NCBI RefSeq assembly: GCF_037414475.1
Contig: NZ_CP147913.1
Coordinates: forward strand, 9,434,501-9,498,500
Direction of reading: 5' to 3'
DNA: 64,000 bases
From: Myxococcus stipitatus
GTDB taxonomy: Bacteria > Myxococcota > Myxococcia > Myxococcales > Myxococcaceae
The notes below the pieces were generated by a model that was given only the letters and a program-made list of their open reading frames with translations, was not told the origin of the DNA and searched no databases. The position numbers were made by a program, and so were the translations under genes. Below are positions 37,245-45,689 of this stretch, one piece after another (within the stretch, counting starts at the first letter, position 1; every line of letters starts with the position of its first letter).

Positions 37245-37939
37245 CGGAGGTTCGCATCCTCTTCGAGGGAGGCGGGCTGCTGGTGGTGGACAAGCCGCCC
37301 GGGGTGCCGGTCATCCCCGGGCGCGATGGCGGCGCGTCGTTGCGGGACGAGCTCGAGTCGCGTCGCGGGCAGAAGATCTTCGTGGTCCATCGGTTGGACC
37401 GCGACACGTCTGGGGCGCTGGTCTTCGCGCTCGATGCGCGGACACATCGCTCGCTCTCCGTGGCCTTCGAGTCCGGCAAGGTGCGCAAGCGCTACGTCGC
37501 GTTGGTGGAGGGGCGGCTGGATGAGCCTCGCCTCGTGGACGCGCCGTTGATTGCCGCTCGCAAGGGCCGCATGCGCGTGGCGAGAGCGGGGGAGTCCGAG
37601 GCGAAGCCCTCGCGGACGCGGGTGCGTCCGGTGGAGAGTTTCGACCGGGCGACGTTGGTGGAGGCCGAGCCACTCACCGGCCGCACGCACCAGATTCGAG
37701 TCCACCTGCTTTCGCTGGGTCACCCGCTGCTGCTCGACCACCAGTACGGCCGGGACGAGCCCGTGACGGAGAAGGACCTGGGCGGGGAAGGGGCGGCCGT
37801 CGTTCTCGACCGCACGCCCTTGCATGCCGCGCGAGTCGAATGGCCCGAGCTGCCGGGAGTGGCGGCCAGGGCGGTGGATTCGCCGCTGCCGGTGGACATG
37901 GCTCGTGCCCGGGACTTGCTGCGCCTCTCCTCTCGCTGA
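37241..37939 (+). CDS. RluA-family pseudouridine synthase
   Basis: A 232-residue enzyme. The signature HRLDRDTSGALVFA contains the catalytic aspartate, preceded by VVDKPPGVPV, the conserved N-terminal lead of RluA-type synthases; the C-terminal part has TGRTHQIRVHLLSLGHPLL. There is no S4 domain, so it is like RluA or TruC rather than RluD. It isomerises uridine in rRNA or tRNA. It starts at GTG 37241 in a GTGA overlap with the upstream M16 gene and is the last gene of this run. Confidence 0.9.
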   Translation: MTEVRILFEGGGLLVVDKPPGVPVIPGRDGGASLRDELESRRGQKIFVVHRLDRDTSGALVFALDARTHRSLSVAFESGKVRKRYVALVEGRLDEPRLVDAPLIAARKGRMRVARAGESEAKPSRTRVRPVESFDRATLVEAEPLTGRTHQIRVHLLSLGHPLLLDHQYGRDEPVTEKDLGGEGAAVVLDRTPLHAARVEWPELPGVAARAVDSPLPVDMARARDLLRLSSR

Positions 37940-37961
37940 GGCGCGGCGGTGTGAGGGGCGG

Positions 37962-38735
37962 CTACCGGACCCCGAAGGCGTTGGAGATTCCCTTCACTCC
38001 AAACCGGTCGGAGACCTGAAGCTTCGCGCCGGTGCTCTGGCCGTCCACGGTGACGCTCTGCACGCAGACACCCCCGACGAACCGGTCCAGGGATGACGGC
38101 GCGACACGTCCCGTGCCCGCGTTGAGGGACAGGTCCACCTTCTCCTCGAACTCCGCCGCGCGAGGCCCCAGGGCCCGGACGGTGATGACGAAGGGCTGTC
38201 CCTGCTGCTGCTCCTCCACGGGAATGAACTCGAAGCCGGTGATGTCGCCCTCGGCCATGGGTGTTCCCGTCCGTGTGCCGCCGTCGGGATTCGAGCCCGC
38301 GTCCGTGGCGAAGACTCCCGCGTCGGGGGGCGTCGGGGTCCCCGCGTCGTTGCCGGGCTCGACGTCGTTGCGCAAGACGAAGCCCTGGAGGCGGCTGGCC
38401 TCGCGCCCATCCTCGAGGACGACGCGCACGTCATGGACACCGGGCGCGAGTGCCGCCGGTAGATTCACGTCGAGCGTGCTGTCTTCGTCGATCTGGAGCA
38501 AGGGCGCCTCCACCGTGCCGAACCACAGGCGCACGCCAAGCTCCGCTCGGGCCTCCTGGCGGGAGTAGTCCACGCGGACGGGGACCATTGCTTCGAGCGT
38601 GACGCGGATGACGCCCGGGTAGCCGACCTGGGCCTCGCGGGGGCTGATGGACGCGATGCGCGGGGCGGGCAGCGCCGTGTCCGAATCACACGCGGACAGC
38701 AGCAGGACAAGTAGCACGAGGATGGCTCGGCTCAT
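37962..38735 (-). CDS. Lipoprotein of unknown function, 257 aa
   Basis: The signal has the lipobox LSAC at about residues 13-16. The mature part begins with an IPT/TIG-like beta stretch (RIASISPREAQVGYPGVIRVTLEA) and continues as beta-rich modules, with a central Asn/Asp/Gly/Thr-rich linker (NDAGTPTPPDAGV...). Modules of this kind are common in myxobacterial surface proteins. It starts at ATG 38735, which overlaps the stop of the upstream outer-membrane gene (ATGA). It is therefore co-expressed with it. Confidence 0.78.
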   Translation of the reverse strand: MSRAILVLLVLLLSACDSDTALPAPRIASISPREAQVGYPGVIRVTLEAMVPVRVDYSRQEARAELGVRLWFGTVEAPLLQIDEDSTLDVNLPAALAPGVHDVRVVLEDGREASRLQGFVLRNDVEPGNDAGTPTPPDAGVFATDAGSNPDGGTRTGTPMAEGDITGFEFIPVEEQQQGQPFVITVRALGPRAAEFEEKVDLSLNAGTGRVAPSSLDRFVGGVCVQSVTVDGQSTGAKLQVSDRFGVKGISNAFGVR

Positions 38736-40105
38736 GGCTCGAACCTCAGTCCCACCAGGGTCGACACGCCCCCCAGTTGAGCGTCGAGCAGGGGCGTCCT
38801 CGCGGGAGCCCAGGCGCCGCGAACCTCTCCCAGCGCGCTCCAGCGCCCGAATCGGTACGCGCCCTGGACGGCCAGGAATGCCATGCCCGAAAGCTTGCTC
38901 TCTTTCACTTCCGCCTGGAAGTCGCTGAGGAGGCGATGACGGAAAGGCGCCACTCCGCCTCCTGCTCGAATGTGCAGGCGAAAGGCGGCCGCATCGAGCA
39001 GCTCCGCGCGCACCGATGCGAGGACCGGGACTGCGAGCACCTGGGATTGAACCTCGCCCAACGTGCCCACTGGCCCGCGGAAGCTGGCGCCGCGCATGCC
39101 CACCTCCAGCTCCGCGGCCAGCCGTCCTCCCCACCACGGACTCGTCAACGAAGCTCCCAGCGCCCCAGACGGGCCTGAGTTCTTGCCTCGAGCAAACGTG
39201 CCACCAGCCAGCAGGTGGAACGCCGGACGCCACGCGACTCGTGACTCCGCGTCGGCCCGAGCGTCAGGCTGGCGCGGGGTGGAGTCACGAATCACCATTG
39301 CCTGGACGCGTGCTTCCTCCTGGGCTTCTCCCCGCACCACGGCGGTGACCGTGGTCGCCTCCGGGGCCGGCACGACGCGGAAGCTCACGAGCTCACGTCC
39401 CGTGGAGTTCTCGAGCGTGGCACCGTCGATGGAGGGCTTCAGCTGACGCGCGTCGAGCGGCACGTCGGCGGCGACGAGCAACCATCCTCCCCGCGTGGGT
39501 AGGGGGGAGGGGATGAGCGCCGCGACGCGAGGACTCGTGCGGGGGACATCGAGCGGGGCGGCCGCATCCGTGCGCAGCTCGCCGCGAGTGGCGAGGACTC
39601 GCGCCGCGTTGATGCCTGGAGGGACCTCCACTCGAACGCGCGCCTTGCCGCGTGCATCCGCCTGGACGGGGCCGAAACGTGCCTCGCCCAACCACACCTC
39701 GACTGAGGCGCGTGGCGCTGTCGCCACGTCGAGCGTCGTATGCCCCAGCAACGGCAACCGGAAGACGGTCGCCTCGGGCGGACCCTCACGTGCCTCCACC
39801 CAGAAGATGAAGACAGCGACCAGGGGATGGCGGATGGAGGGAGGTGTCCAACGGAAGGTCCGGACAAGGCCTTCGTCCAGCCGCTCCTCGGCGAAGCGCC
39901 CGGACGAAGCCGCCGCCCGCACGGGCCCCGTGCCCGAGGGGACACGGACCGCCAGGGAGACAGCGGAGTCCCGGCCGAGGATGACTCGGGCCGGGGTGGC
40001 CACCACCTTCAGCGAGGGAGTGCTGGAGGGGGCCGCCGCCATGGCCGCCGACGCGACCACGGTCAGCAAGAGGAACGGCAGCAAGGGCGGCGGGCGGGTT
40101 CGCAC
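38732..40105 (-). CDS. Exported outer-membrane-like protein, 457 aa
   Basis: Begins at GTG 40105 with a signal peptide (RTRPPPLLPFLLLTVVASAAMAAA). Residues 30-260 are beta-rich, Ig-like modules (ARVILGRDSAVSLAVRVPSG). The last about 160 residues alternate polar and hydrophobic residues (HLLAGGTFARG, LAAELEVGMRG, GALGEVRGAWAPA, ending LVGLRFEP) in a beta-barrel-like pattern, with an aromatic penultimate strand. I infer an outer-membrane barrel with a periplasmic or surface domain. The alternative start at 40195 would overlap the next gene and lacks a signal. Its stop overlaps the lipoprotein start, so they form a pair. Confidence 0.75.
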   Translation of the reverse strand: MRTRPPPLLPFLLLTVVASAAMAAAPSSTPSLKVVATPARVILGRDSAVSLAVRVPSGTGPVRAAASSGRFAEERLDEGLVRTFRWTPPSIRHPLVAVFIFWVEAREGPPEATVFRLPLLGHTTLDVATAPRASVEVWLGEARFGPVQADARGKARVRVEVPPGINAARVLATRGELRTDAAAPLDVPRTSPRVAALIPSPLPTRGGWLLVAADVPLDARQLKPSIDGATLENSTGRELVSFRVVPAPEATTVTAVVRGEAQEEARVQAMVIRDSTPRQPDARADAESRVAWRPAFHLLAGGTFARGKNSGPSGALGASLTSPWWGGRLAAELEVGMRGASFRGPVGTLGEVQSQVLAVPVLASVRAELLDAAAFRLHIRAGGGVAPFRHRLLSDFQAEVKESKLSGMAFLAVQGAYRFGRWSALGEVRGAWAPARTPLLDAQLGGVSTLVGLRFEP

Positions 40106-40145
40106 GAGCGGTCCCGCCAAACTTCGCCCTCCCGCCTTGCTCCGG

Positions 40146-40730
40146 TCAATCCCCGCTAGCGGGGGATTCGCTGCCAGCCTCGTCCGGCGGCGCATCCATC
40201 GGGGCGGCCTGCGGCTTGTCCGCCGGGCCGCTGGCGTTGCGCACGGGCGGGCTGAAGGCGGGCTTCTCCGTGGGGGCGCCGCCGCGTCCGTGAACCAGCG
40301 TCTTGGTGTCGGTGCGGAAGGTGAGGTCCACCTTGTCGCCCCGCACCGCCGTCACCAGGCCGATGCCAAACGTCGGATGCTGGATGACCTGGTCCACCTG
40401 ATACGTGTCCTTCGGGCTGTAGCGGGGGGCGTTGGCGATGTCCTTGCCCGCCAGCTGCTCCTCGAAGGAGATGATGATCTTCTCGGCCCTGGCCGAGGAG
40501 GCGGAGGAGCCGCCGCTGGAGGACGCCCGGCTCGCGCGCGGGGTGCTGCTGCTGGACGTGGGACGGTCCGTCGTGCCGGGAGCCCCGCGGTAGGCGTGGT
40601 CCCCGTTGCAGGTGTTGCAGCGCACCCGTGCGATCTTCGTCCCCACCATCGCCAGGATGGTGTGCGCGAGGGTGAGCTTGCAGCGGGTGCAGTACGCATC
40701 CACCTCGCCGCCGACCTTTTGAGTTGCCAT
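40146..40730 (-). CDS. Zinc-finger protein with CarD-like C-terminal module
   Basis: A 194-residue protein beginning MATQKVGGEVDAYCTRC. Two CxxC pairs, Cys14/Cys17 and Cys38/Cys41, form one zinc ribbon with HTILAMVGTKIARV between them. A Ser/Arg-rich linker follows. The C-terminal segment (QVDQVIQHPTFGIGLVTAVRGDKVDLTFRTD) resembles the short SH3/Tudor-like fold of the CarD and TRCF RNA-polymerase-interacting domain family, although the match is by eye. The tail is Pro/Ala-rich. I infer a transcription-associated accessory protein. It diverges from the mla operon across 198 bases. Confidence 0.78.
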   Translation of the reverse strand: MATQKVGGEVDAYCTRCKLTLAHTILAMVGTKIARVRCNTCNGDHAYRGAPGTTDRPTSSSSTPRASRASSSGGSSASSARAEKIIISFEEQLAGKDIANAPRYSPKDTYQVDQVIQHPTFGIGLVTAVRGDKVDLTFRTDTKTLVHGRGGAPTEKPAFSPPVRNASGPADKPQAAPMDAPPDEAGSESPASGD

Positions 40731-40928
40731 GTTCGTCTGTGTTCTCGGCCCCGCGCGCCTCGCGGACGCAGGGCATGGAAGGAAAGGGGCGCGGAACATA
40801 AACGCATCGCTTCGAAGTGAGGTAGTCCCTTCGACGCACGCCCTCCTGCTGGAGCCGGGCTCGGGCCAGGGAGGGAACACTTCGCTTGTGCCCCCCGTCC
40901 TGGCACGTAAGAGTAGGCGCCTGAACGC
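40731..40928. other. Divergent region between the zinc-finger gene and the mla operon
   Basis: Contains a TGGCACG element at about 40896, which resembles the -24 half of a sigma-54 promoter, but no GC follows at the right distance, so I do not call a promoter. Nothing else stands out. Confidence 0.4.
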
Positions 40929-41744
40929 ATGACCACGCAGACCCCCAGCAAGCCGGCCCAGGAGCCAGGGCTTTTCGTCCAGACGGTGGCCGGCTTCGGC
41001 AAGGGCCTCATCGACGTCGTCTCCAGCATTGGTGGCGTCGTGACGCTGGCCGTGGATGTGGCCCGTTGGAGCGTCCGCCGCCCCTTCCGGCTGCACAACC
41101 TGTTCACCCAGTTGGACTTCGTGGGGGTGGGGTCCATCTTCATCGTCGGGCTGACGGGCCTGTTCACCGGCATGGTGTTCGCCCTGCAAACCTCGACGGC
41201 GTTCCAGCTCTTCGACGCGGAGAGTCTGGTGGGGCCCACGGTGGCGCTGACGCTCACCCGGGAGCTGGCGGCCGTGTTCTCCGCGCTGATGGTCACCATG
41301 CGCGCCGGCTCCGCCATGTGCACGGAGCTGGGCACCATGCGCGTCACGGAGCAGGTGGATGCGCTGGAGACCATGGCCGTCAACCCGGTGCAGTACCTGC
41401 TGGTGCCCCGGGTGCTCGCCGGCCTGTTCATGGTCCCCATGCTCACCGTCCTGTTCAGCACGGCGGGCATGGCGGGGGCCTACTTCGTCGCCGTCGGTGG
41501 GCTGGGCATCTCTCCTGGCACCTTCCTGACGCGCACCCAGCAGTGGCTGGAGCCCGCGGACATCTACGAGGGTGTCACCAAGGGCGCCATCTTCGGTGTC
41601 TCCGTGGCGCTCATCTGTTGCTACAAGGGTTTCAACGCCTCCGGCGGCGCCAAGGGCGTGGGCCAGGCGACGACCGAGGCGATGGTGGCCAGCGCGCTGT
41701 CCATCTTCATCCTCGATTTCATCTTCGGCATCGCGATGCACTGA
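40929..41744 (+). CDS. mlaE: MlaE-type lipid ABC transporter permease
   Basis: A 271-residue permease of the MlaE/YrbE family. Five to six membrane helices are visible (for example FVGVGSIFIVGLTGLFTGMV, and FMVPMLTVLFSTAGMAGAYF). The family landmarks TRELAAVFSALMVTMRAGSAM and TEQVDALETMAVNPVQYLLVPRV are intact; the latter is the conserved cytosolic coupling segment. It forms the inner-membrane channel of a phospholipid transporter with MlaF and MlaD. Its stop TGA shares one base with the mlaF start. Confidence 0.93.
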   Translation: MTTQTPSKPAQEPGLFVQTVAGFGKGLIDVVSSIGGVVTLAVDVARWSVRRPFRLHNLFTQLDFVGVGSIFIVGLTGLFTGMVFALQTSTAFQLFDAESLVGPTVALTLTRELAAVFSALMVTMRAGSAMCTELGTMRVTEQVDALETMAVNPVQYLLVPRVLAGLFMVPMLTVLFSTAGMAGAYFVAVGGLGISPGTFLTRTQQWLEPADIYEGVTKGAIFGVSVALICCYKGFNASGGAKGVGQATTEAMVASALSIFILDFIFGIAMH

Positions 41745-42532
41745 TGGCTGCCCAGGGTTCATCCGATTCGGCGGCAGGCGCGTCCACGAAGCCGATGATT
41801 GAAATCGTGGACCTGCACAAGACCTTCGGTGAGAACAAGGTCCTCACGGGCATCAACCTCACCGTGCCCGCGGGCAGCACGTGTGTCATCCTGGGCGGCT
41901 CCGGCTCCGGGAAGACGGTGTTGATGAAGCACATGATTGGACTGCTCCGCCCGGACAGCGGCCAGGTCATCATCGACGGCGAGGACATCGTCCCCCTCGG
42001 CGTCGAGGGCCTCCAGCGCGTGCGCAACAAGTTCGGCATGGTGTTCCAGGCCGCGGCGCTCTTCGACTCGATGACGGTGTTCGAGAACGTGGCCTTCCCG
42101 CTGCGCGAGCACACCCGGCTCTCCGAGGACGAACTGCACGACAAGGTCCGCGCCAAGCTGGACCTGATGGGGCTCAAGCGGGAGGTGGAGTCCAAGTTCC
42201 CGTCGGACCTGTCCGGCGGCATGCGCAAGCGGGTGGGGCTGGCGCGCGCCGTGGTGCTGGACCCCAAGATCGTCCTCTATGACGAACCCACGACGGGGCT
42301 GGACCCCATCACCACGGACTACGTCGACGAGATGATCCTCGCGGCCCAGAAGGGGCTGGGCGTCACCAGCGTGGTCATCAGCCACGACATCTCCTCCGCC
42401 TTCAACGTGGCGGATCAGATTGCGTTCTTGTCGAAGGGCGTCATCGTGGCCAATGGCCCTCCCGCGCAGCTGCGCGAGTCCGAGCACCCCGCGGTGAAGG
42501 TGTTCCTGGAGACGTGGTTCGGAAAGAATTGA
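41744..42532 (+). CDS. mlaF: MlaF-type ABC transporter ATPase
   Basis: A 262-residue ATPase. Walker A GGSGSGKT is at about residues 50-57, Q-loop in FQAAALFDSMTV, signature LSGGMRKR, Walker B IVLYDEP with catalytic Glu, and the H-loop in VVISHDIS. The C-terminus matches the MlaF group, which drives phospholipid transport between inner and outer membranes. It is translationally coupled to the upstream permease. A 100-base gap with a sigma-54 promoter separates it from the mlaD gene. Confidence 0.94.
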   Translation: MAAQGSSDSAAGASTKPMIEIVDLHKTFGENKVLTGINLTVPAGSTCVILGGSGSGKTVLMKHMIGLLRPDSGQVIIDGEDIVPLGVEGLQRVRNKFGMVFQAAALFDSMTVFENVAFPLREHTRLSEDELHDKVRAKLDLMGLKREVESKFPSDLSGGMRKRVGLARAVVLDPKIVLYDEPTTGLDPITTDYVDEMILAAQKGLGVTSVVISHDISSAFNVADQIAFLSKGVIVANGPPAQLRESEHPAVKVFLETWFGKN

Positions 42533-42570
42533 GGGGCGTGTCCCGGAACGGGTCCGCTTTCAGGAAAATG

Positions 42571-42586
42571 TGGCACTCCGGATGCA
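42571..42586 (+). promoter_or_regulatory. Candidate sigma-54 promoter upstream of mlaD
   Basis: TGGCACTCCGGATGCA matches the -24/-12 consensus TGGCACG-N4-TTGCA in the invariant GG (42572-42573) and GC (42584-42585) with ten bases between, and nearly all other positions. Predicted transcription start about 42597, 36 bases before the GTG of mlaD. Confidence 0.6.
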
Positions 42587-42632
42587 AAACGCTAGAGTCG
42601 CGCCCGGCCGGTAGCCCTCGGAGTCACACCAG

Positions 42633-44162
42633 GTGAAGAAGCTCGTTACGCCCTTCCGTGTTGGCCTGTTGGTCATCGCCGCGGGGGCCTTTTTCGTCGC
42701 CTTCGTGTTGTTCGCGCGCGAGGGCGGCCTGAGCGCCAGTGACTCCACACGTGTCTGGGCGTACTTCCGGGATGCGTCCGGCCTCGCCGTGCGCGGCCGC
42801 GTGCAGATCGCCGGCATCCGGGTGGGAGAAATCGATGAAATCTCCCTGGAGGGCACACGCGCCCGCGTCATCCTGAAGATTCGCAAGGACGTGGACCTGC
42901 GCGAGGACGCGGTCCTCACCAAGCGCTCGGAGTCGCTGCTGGGCGACTACCTGTTGGATTTGAACCCCGGCACCGAGAGCGCGCCCAAGCTGGAGGAGGG
43001 CGGGCAGATCCGCCGGGTCATCGACACGCAGGGGATGGAGGCCATCTTCGAGTCGCTGTCGCAGATCACCTCCGACATCCAGCAGGTGACGGGCGCGCTG
43101 CGCGAGGTGCTGGGTGGAGAGCGCGGCGCCGGTTCGCTCCAGCGCATCGTCGAGAACCTGGTCCGGCTGTCGGACTCCGTGGACGCCACGGTGCGCCGCA
43201 ACGCGGACCGGCTGGACGTCATCCTGTCGAACTTCGAGGGTGTGTCCTCCGACGTGCGGACCATCACCCAGAGCAACCAGGCCGACGTCGGCCGCATCGT
43301 CGACAACATCGAGTTCATCACCCGCGACGTCCGTGAGGTGCTCGCCAGCGTCAAGAGCATCGTTGGAAGCGGGGAGGGCGACTTCAAGGAGAGCGTGGCC
43401 AGCCTGAAGCAGACGCTGACCAAGCTGGACAGCACGCTGGGCAACCTCGAGGAGATCACCCGCAAGGTGAAGGACGGCGAGGGCGCCGCGGGCGTGTTGT
43501 TGACCGATGAGAGCGTGGGCCGCGAGGTGCGCGAGACGGTGCAGGATGTGGCCCGCTTCGCCTCCAAGCTCACCGACCTGCAGGCGGAGGTGGGCATCCA
43601 GAGCTCGTACCTGGCCGCGCAGGGCCGCTCGAAGAACGTGTTCTCCGTCCGCCTCATCCCCAAGCCGGACAAGTACTACCTGCTGGAGCTGGTGGATGAC
43701 CCGCGCGGCACCGTCAGCACGGAAGTCGTGCAGACCAACCCTCCGTCCGAGGGCGACCCCGTCATCCAGACCCGCAAGGTGACGAAGGAGAGCTTGAAGG
43801 TCAGCGCGCAGTTCGCCAAGCGCTGGTACTTCACGACCCTGCGCGTGGGCCTCATCGAGTCCACGGGTGGCGTGGGCGCGGACCTCCACCTGTTCGAGGA
43901 CGCCCTCACGCTGAAGCTGGACGCCTTCAACTTCGCGGCGGACGAGCTGCGCTACCCCCGCCTGCGCGCCACGCTCCGGGCCCAGGCCTTCGACCACCTG
44001 TTCGTGGTCGCCGGCATGGACGATATGCTCAATGCCCAACAGCGCGACACGGTGACGCAGCGGCTCATCGCCGGCCGCGACTTCTTCGTGGGCGGTGGCC
44101 TGTACTTCACCGACGACGACCTGAAGGCCATCATCGCGGCCACGGGCGTTCCGGCCTTCTGA
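42633..44162 (+). CDS. mlaD: MCE-domain substrate-binding protein (MlaD-type)
   Basis: A 509-residue protein. A single N-terminal membrane helix (about 8-28) anchors it; the MCE domain (about 37-120, with ASGLAVRGRVQIAGIRVGEIDEI) follows. The rest has long apolar helices (DVREVLASVKSIVG) and a C-terminal beta-rich part that is longer than in E. coli MlaD, as in other deltaproteobacterial relatives. It binds lipid for transport by the MlaEF pair. The start is GTG 42633 after CACCAG; a sigma-54 promoter lies 47 bases upstream. It may have its own transcript in addition to read-through. Confidence 0.9.
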   Translation: MKKLVTPFRVGLLVIAAGAFFVAFVLFAREGGLSASDSTRVWAYFRDASGLAVRGRVQIAGIRVGEIDEISLEGTRARVILKIRKDVDLREDAVLTKRSESLLGDYLLDLNPGTESAPKLEEGGQIRRVIDTQGMEAIFESLSQITSDIQQVTGALREVLGGERGAGSLQRIVENLVRLSDSVDATVRRNADRLDVILSNFEGVSSDVRTITQSNQADVGRIVDNIEFITRDVREVLASVKSIVGSGEGDFKESVASLKQTLTKLDSTLGNLEEITRKVKDGEGAAGVLLTDESVGREVRETVQDVARFASKLTDLQAEVGIQSSYLAAQGRSKNVFSVRLIPKPDKYYLLELVDDPRGTVSTEVVQTNPPSEGDPVIQTRKVTKESLKVSAQFAKRWYFTTLRVGLIESTGGVGADLHLFEDALTLKLDAFNFAADELRYPRLRATLRAQAFDHLFVVAGMDDMLNAQQRDTVTQRLIAGRDFFVGGGLYFTDDDLKAIIAATGVPAF

Positions 44163-44277
44163 ACCCACGCGTTGAGCGCCTGCGCGGCTTGACGCCGGGC
44201 GCAAAACCGCGTACCCGGCACGGGCACGGGGCTCCTGGTTGATCGCCGTGCTCCCTCGGCCTACCCAGGAAGCTCGC

Positions 44278-45204
44278 ATGACCCTGCTCGTCGTTGGCTC
44301 AGTCGCCTTGGACTCGCTGGAGACTCCCTTCGGACAGAAGGAGGACGTCCTCGGCGGTTCTGCTACGTACTTCTCCACGTCCGCGTCGTTCTTTGTTCCC
44401 ACGCGCGTGGTGGCGGTGGTGGGCGAGGACTTCCCCGAGGCTCACCTGAGCTTCCTCAAGGGGCGTGAAATCGACCTTGAGGGCCTCACCCGCGTGCCCG
44501 GCCGGACCTTCCGTTGGAAGGGCCGCTATGGCTACGAGCTGAACGAGGCGACGACGCTGGACACCCAGCTCAACGTCTTCCAGACCTTCTCTCCGGACCT
44601 GCCCGCGGGCTACCGCGACACGCCCTACGTCTTCCTGGGCAACATCCATCCGGAGCTCCAGTCGCGCGTGTTGGACCAGGTGCGCTCGCCCAAGCTGGTG
44701 GCCGCCGACACGATGAACTTCTGGATCAAGGGCAGCCGCGACGCACTGCTCAAGACGCTCGAGCGCGTCAACCTCCTCTTCGTCAACGATGCCGAGGCCC
44801 GCCAGCTCGCGGGTGAGCACAACGTGGTGAAGGCCGCCCGCGCCATCCTGCGCATGGGCCCCGAGCGCGTCGTCATCAAGCGCGGCGAGTACGGCGCGCT
44901 GCTCTTCGACAAGGAGCACGTCTTCGCCTGCCCGGCGTTCCCCCTGGCCGAGGTCTTCGACCCGACCGGCGCCGGAGACACCTTCGCCGGTGGCTTCATG
45001 GGCACGCTCGCCACCTCCGCGGTCGGCGTGGATTCCTCCCTGCTTCGCCGGGCCATGGTGATGGGCAGCGTCATGGCCTCGTTCACCGTGGAGAAGTTCA
45101 GCCTGGAGCGGCTGCGCGAGGTGACCCGTCCCGAGATTCACGCGCGGTTCGCGGAATTCCGGAAGCTGACCCACTTCGACGACCTGGGTCCGCTGGAGCG
45201 TTGA
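44278..45204 (+). CDS. PfkB-family carbohydrate or nucleoside kinase
   Basis: A 308-residue ribokinase-fold enzyme. Starts TLLVVGSVALDSLETP, has a GG substrate-binding dipeptide in VLGGSATYFSTSASFF, and ends with the PfkB signature DPTGAGDTFAGGF at about 228-240, with the catalytic aspartate in GAGD. It phosphorylates a sugar or nucleoside; adenosine kinase-like enzymes share this size. The exact substrate cannot be told. ATG has AGGAAG upstream. It is a monocistronic gene preceded by 115 bases without other features and followed by a hairpin. Confidence 0.9.
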   Translation: MTLLVVGSVALDSLETPFGQKEDVLGGSATYFSTSASFFVPTRVVAVVGEDFPEAHLSFLKGREIDLEGLTRVPGRTFRWKGRYGYELNEATTLDTQLNVFQTFSPDLPAGYRDTPYVFLGNIHPELQSRVLDQVRSPKLVAADTMNFWIKGSRDALLKTLERVNLLFVNDAEARQLAGEHNVVKAARAILRMGPERVVIKRGEYGALLFDKEHVFACPAFPLAEVFDPTGAGDTFAGGFMGTLATSAVGVDSSLLRRAMVMGSVMASFTVEKFSLERLREVTRPEIHARFAEFRKLTHFDDLGPLER

Positions 45205-45217
45205 TCCTTCGAAGGGG

Positions 45218-45235
45218 AGGGCGGGGTCCCGCCCT
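45218..45235 (+). terminator. Short GC hairpin after the PfkB gene
   Basis: AGGGCGGG (45218-45225) and CCCGCCCT (45228-45235) form a strong stem 14 bases after the stop codon. No U tract follows, so termination is only probable. Confidence 0.4.
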
Positions 45236-45245
45236 ACCCACGAAC

Positions 45246-45275
45246 TTGACGTTGGATTCAGGCAGTCCCTAGGCT
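45246..45275 (+). promoter_or_regulatory. Candidate sigma-70-type promoter of the PilZ gene
   Basis: TTGACG (45246-45251) with TAGGCT (45270-45275) at 18-base spacing. The -35 is good, the -10 fair. The predicted start of transcription is about 45282, 26 bases before the proposed start codon. Confidence 0.4.
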
Positions 45276-45307
45276 CCCATGCTTTGGTGCTCGGGGAAGG
45301 AAGCAGG

Positions 45308-45661
45308 TTGAGCGATAACCGAAAGTCCGCGCGAGTCCCGACGCTGCTTCGCTGCTGGTGCGAGGCGGACAACGTCACGCTGTATGCTCGCATCGCGAAT
45401 CTGAGCGAAGGGGGTCTCTTCCTTCGCACGAGCACGCCGCTGGCTCGAGGGGCGCGAGCGGTGCTCCGGTTGACGCCGGGAGATCATCCCGAGGTGCAGG
45501 CCGAGGCCACGGTGGTGTGGCTGCGGGATGGGGAGGACAAGAGCTACCCGCCGGGGATGGGGCTCCAGTTTGAATCACTGGATGCGGAAACCTTGGGGCG
45601 GCTCCGGCGGATTATCTCCCAGCAGCAGAAGAACCCCGTGAAGGCGGTCTGGGCCGGCTGA
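45308..45661 (+). CDS. PilZ-domain cyclic di-GMP receptor
   Basis: A 117-residue single-domain protein. The c-di-GMP-binding RxxxR motif is RKSAR at residues 5-9, and the second motif NLSEGG is at 31-36. The rest is the beta-barrel of PilZ. I choose TTG 45308 because AAGGA lies six bases before it, and it begins just before the RxxxR motif; an in-frame TTG at 45284 would add eight residues. PilZ proteins are effector partners of diguanylate cyclases; two such cyclases with intact feedback sites are in this window. Confidence 0.85.
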   Translation: MSDNRKSARVPTLLRCWCEADNVTLYARIANLSEGGLFLRTSTPLARGARAVLRLTPGDHPEVQAEATVVWLRDGEDKSYPPGMGLQFESLDAETLGRLRRIISQQQKNPVKAVWAG

Positions 45662-45689
45662 ACGCCGGGCGGTACCGACCGAGGCATCC

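Noticed and set aside
40896-40920. TGGCACG as a sigma-54 -24 element before mlaE
   Set aside because: No GC at the required ten-base distance; the half-site alone is not a promoter.
41066-41743. Extension of the mlaF frame upstream through the permease gene
   Set aside because: The extended part is Gly/Arg/His-rich and out of frame with the permease; the real ATPase begins at ATG 41744.
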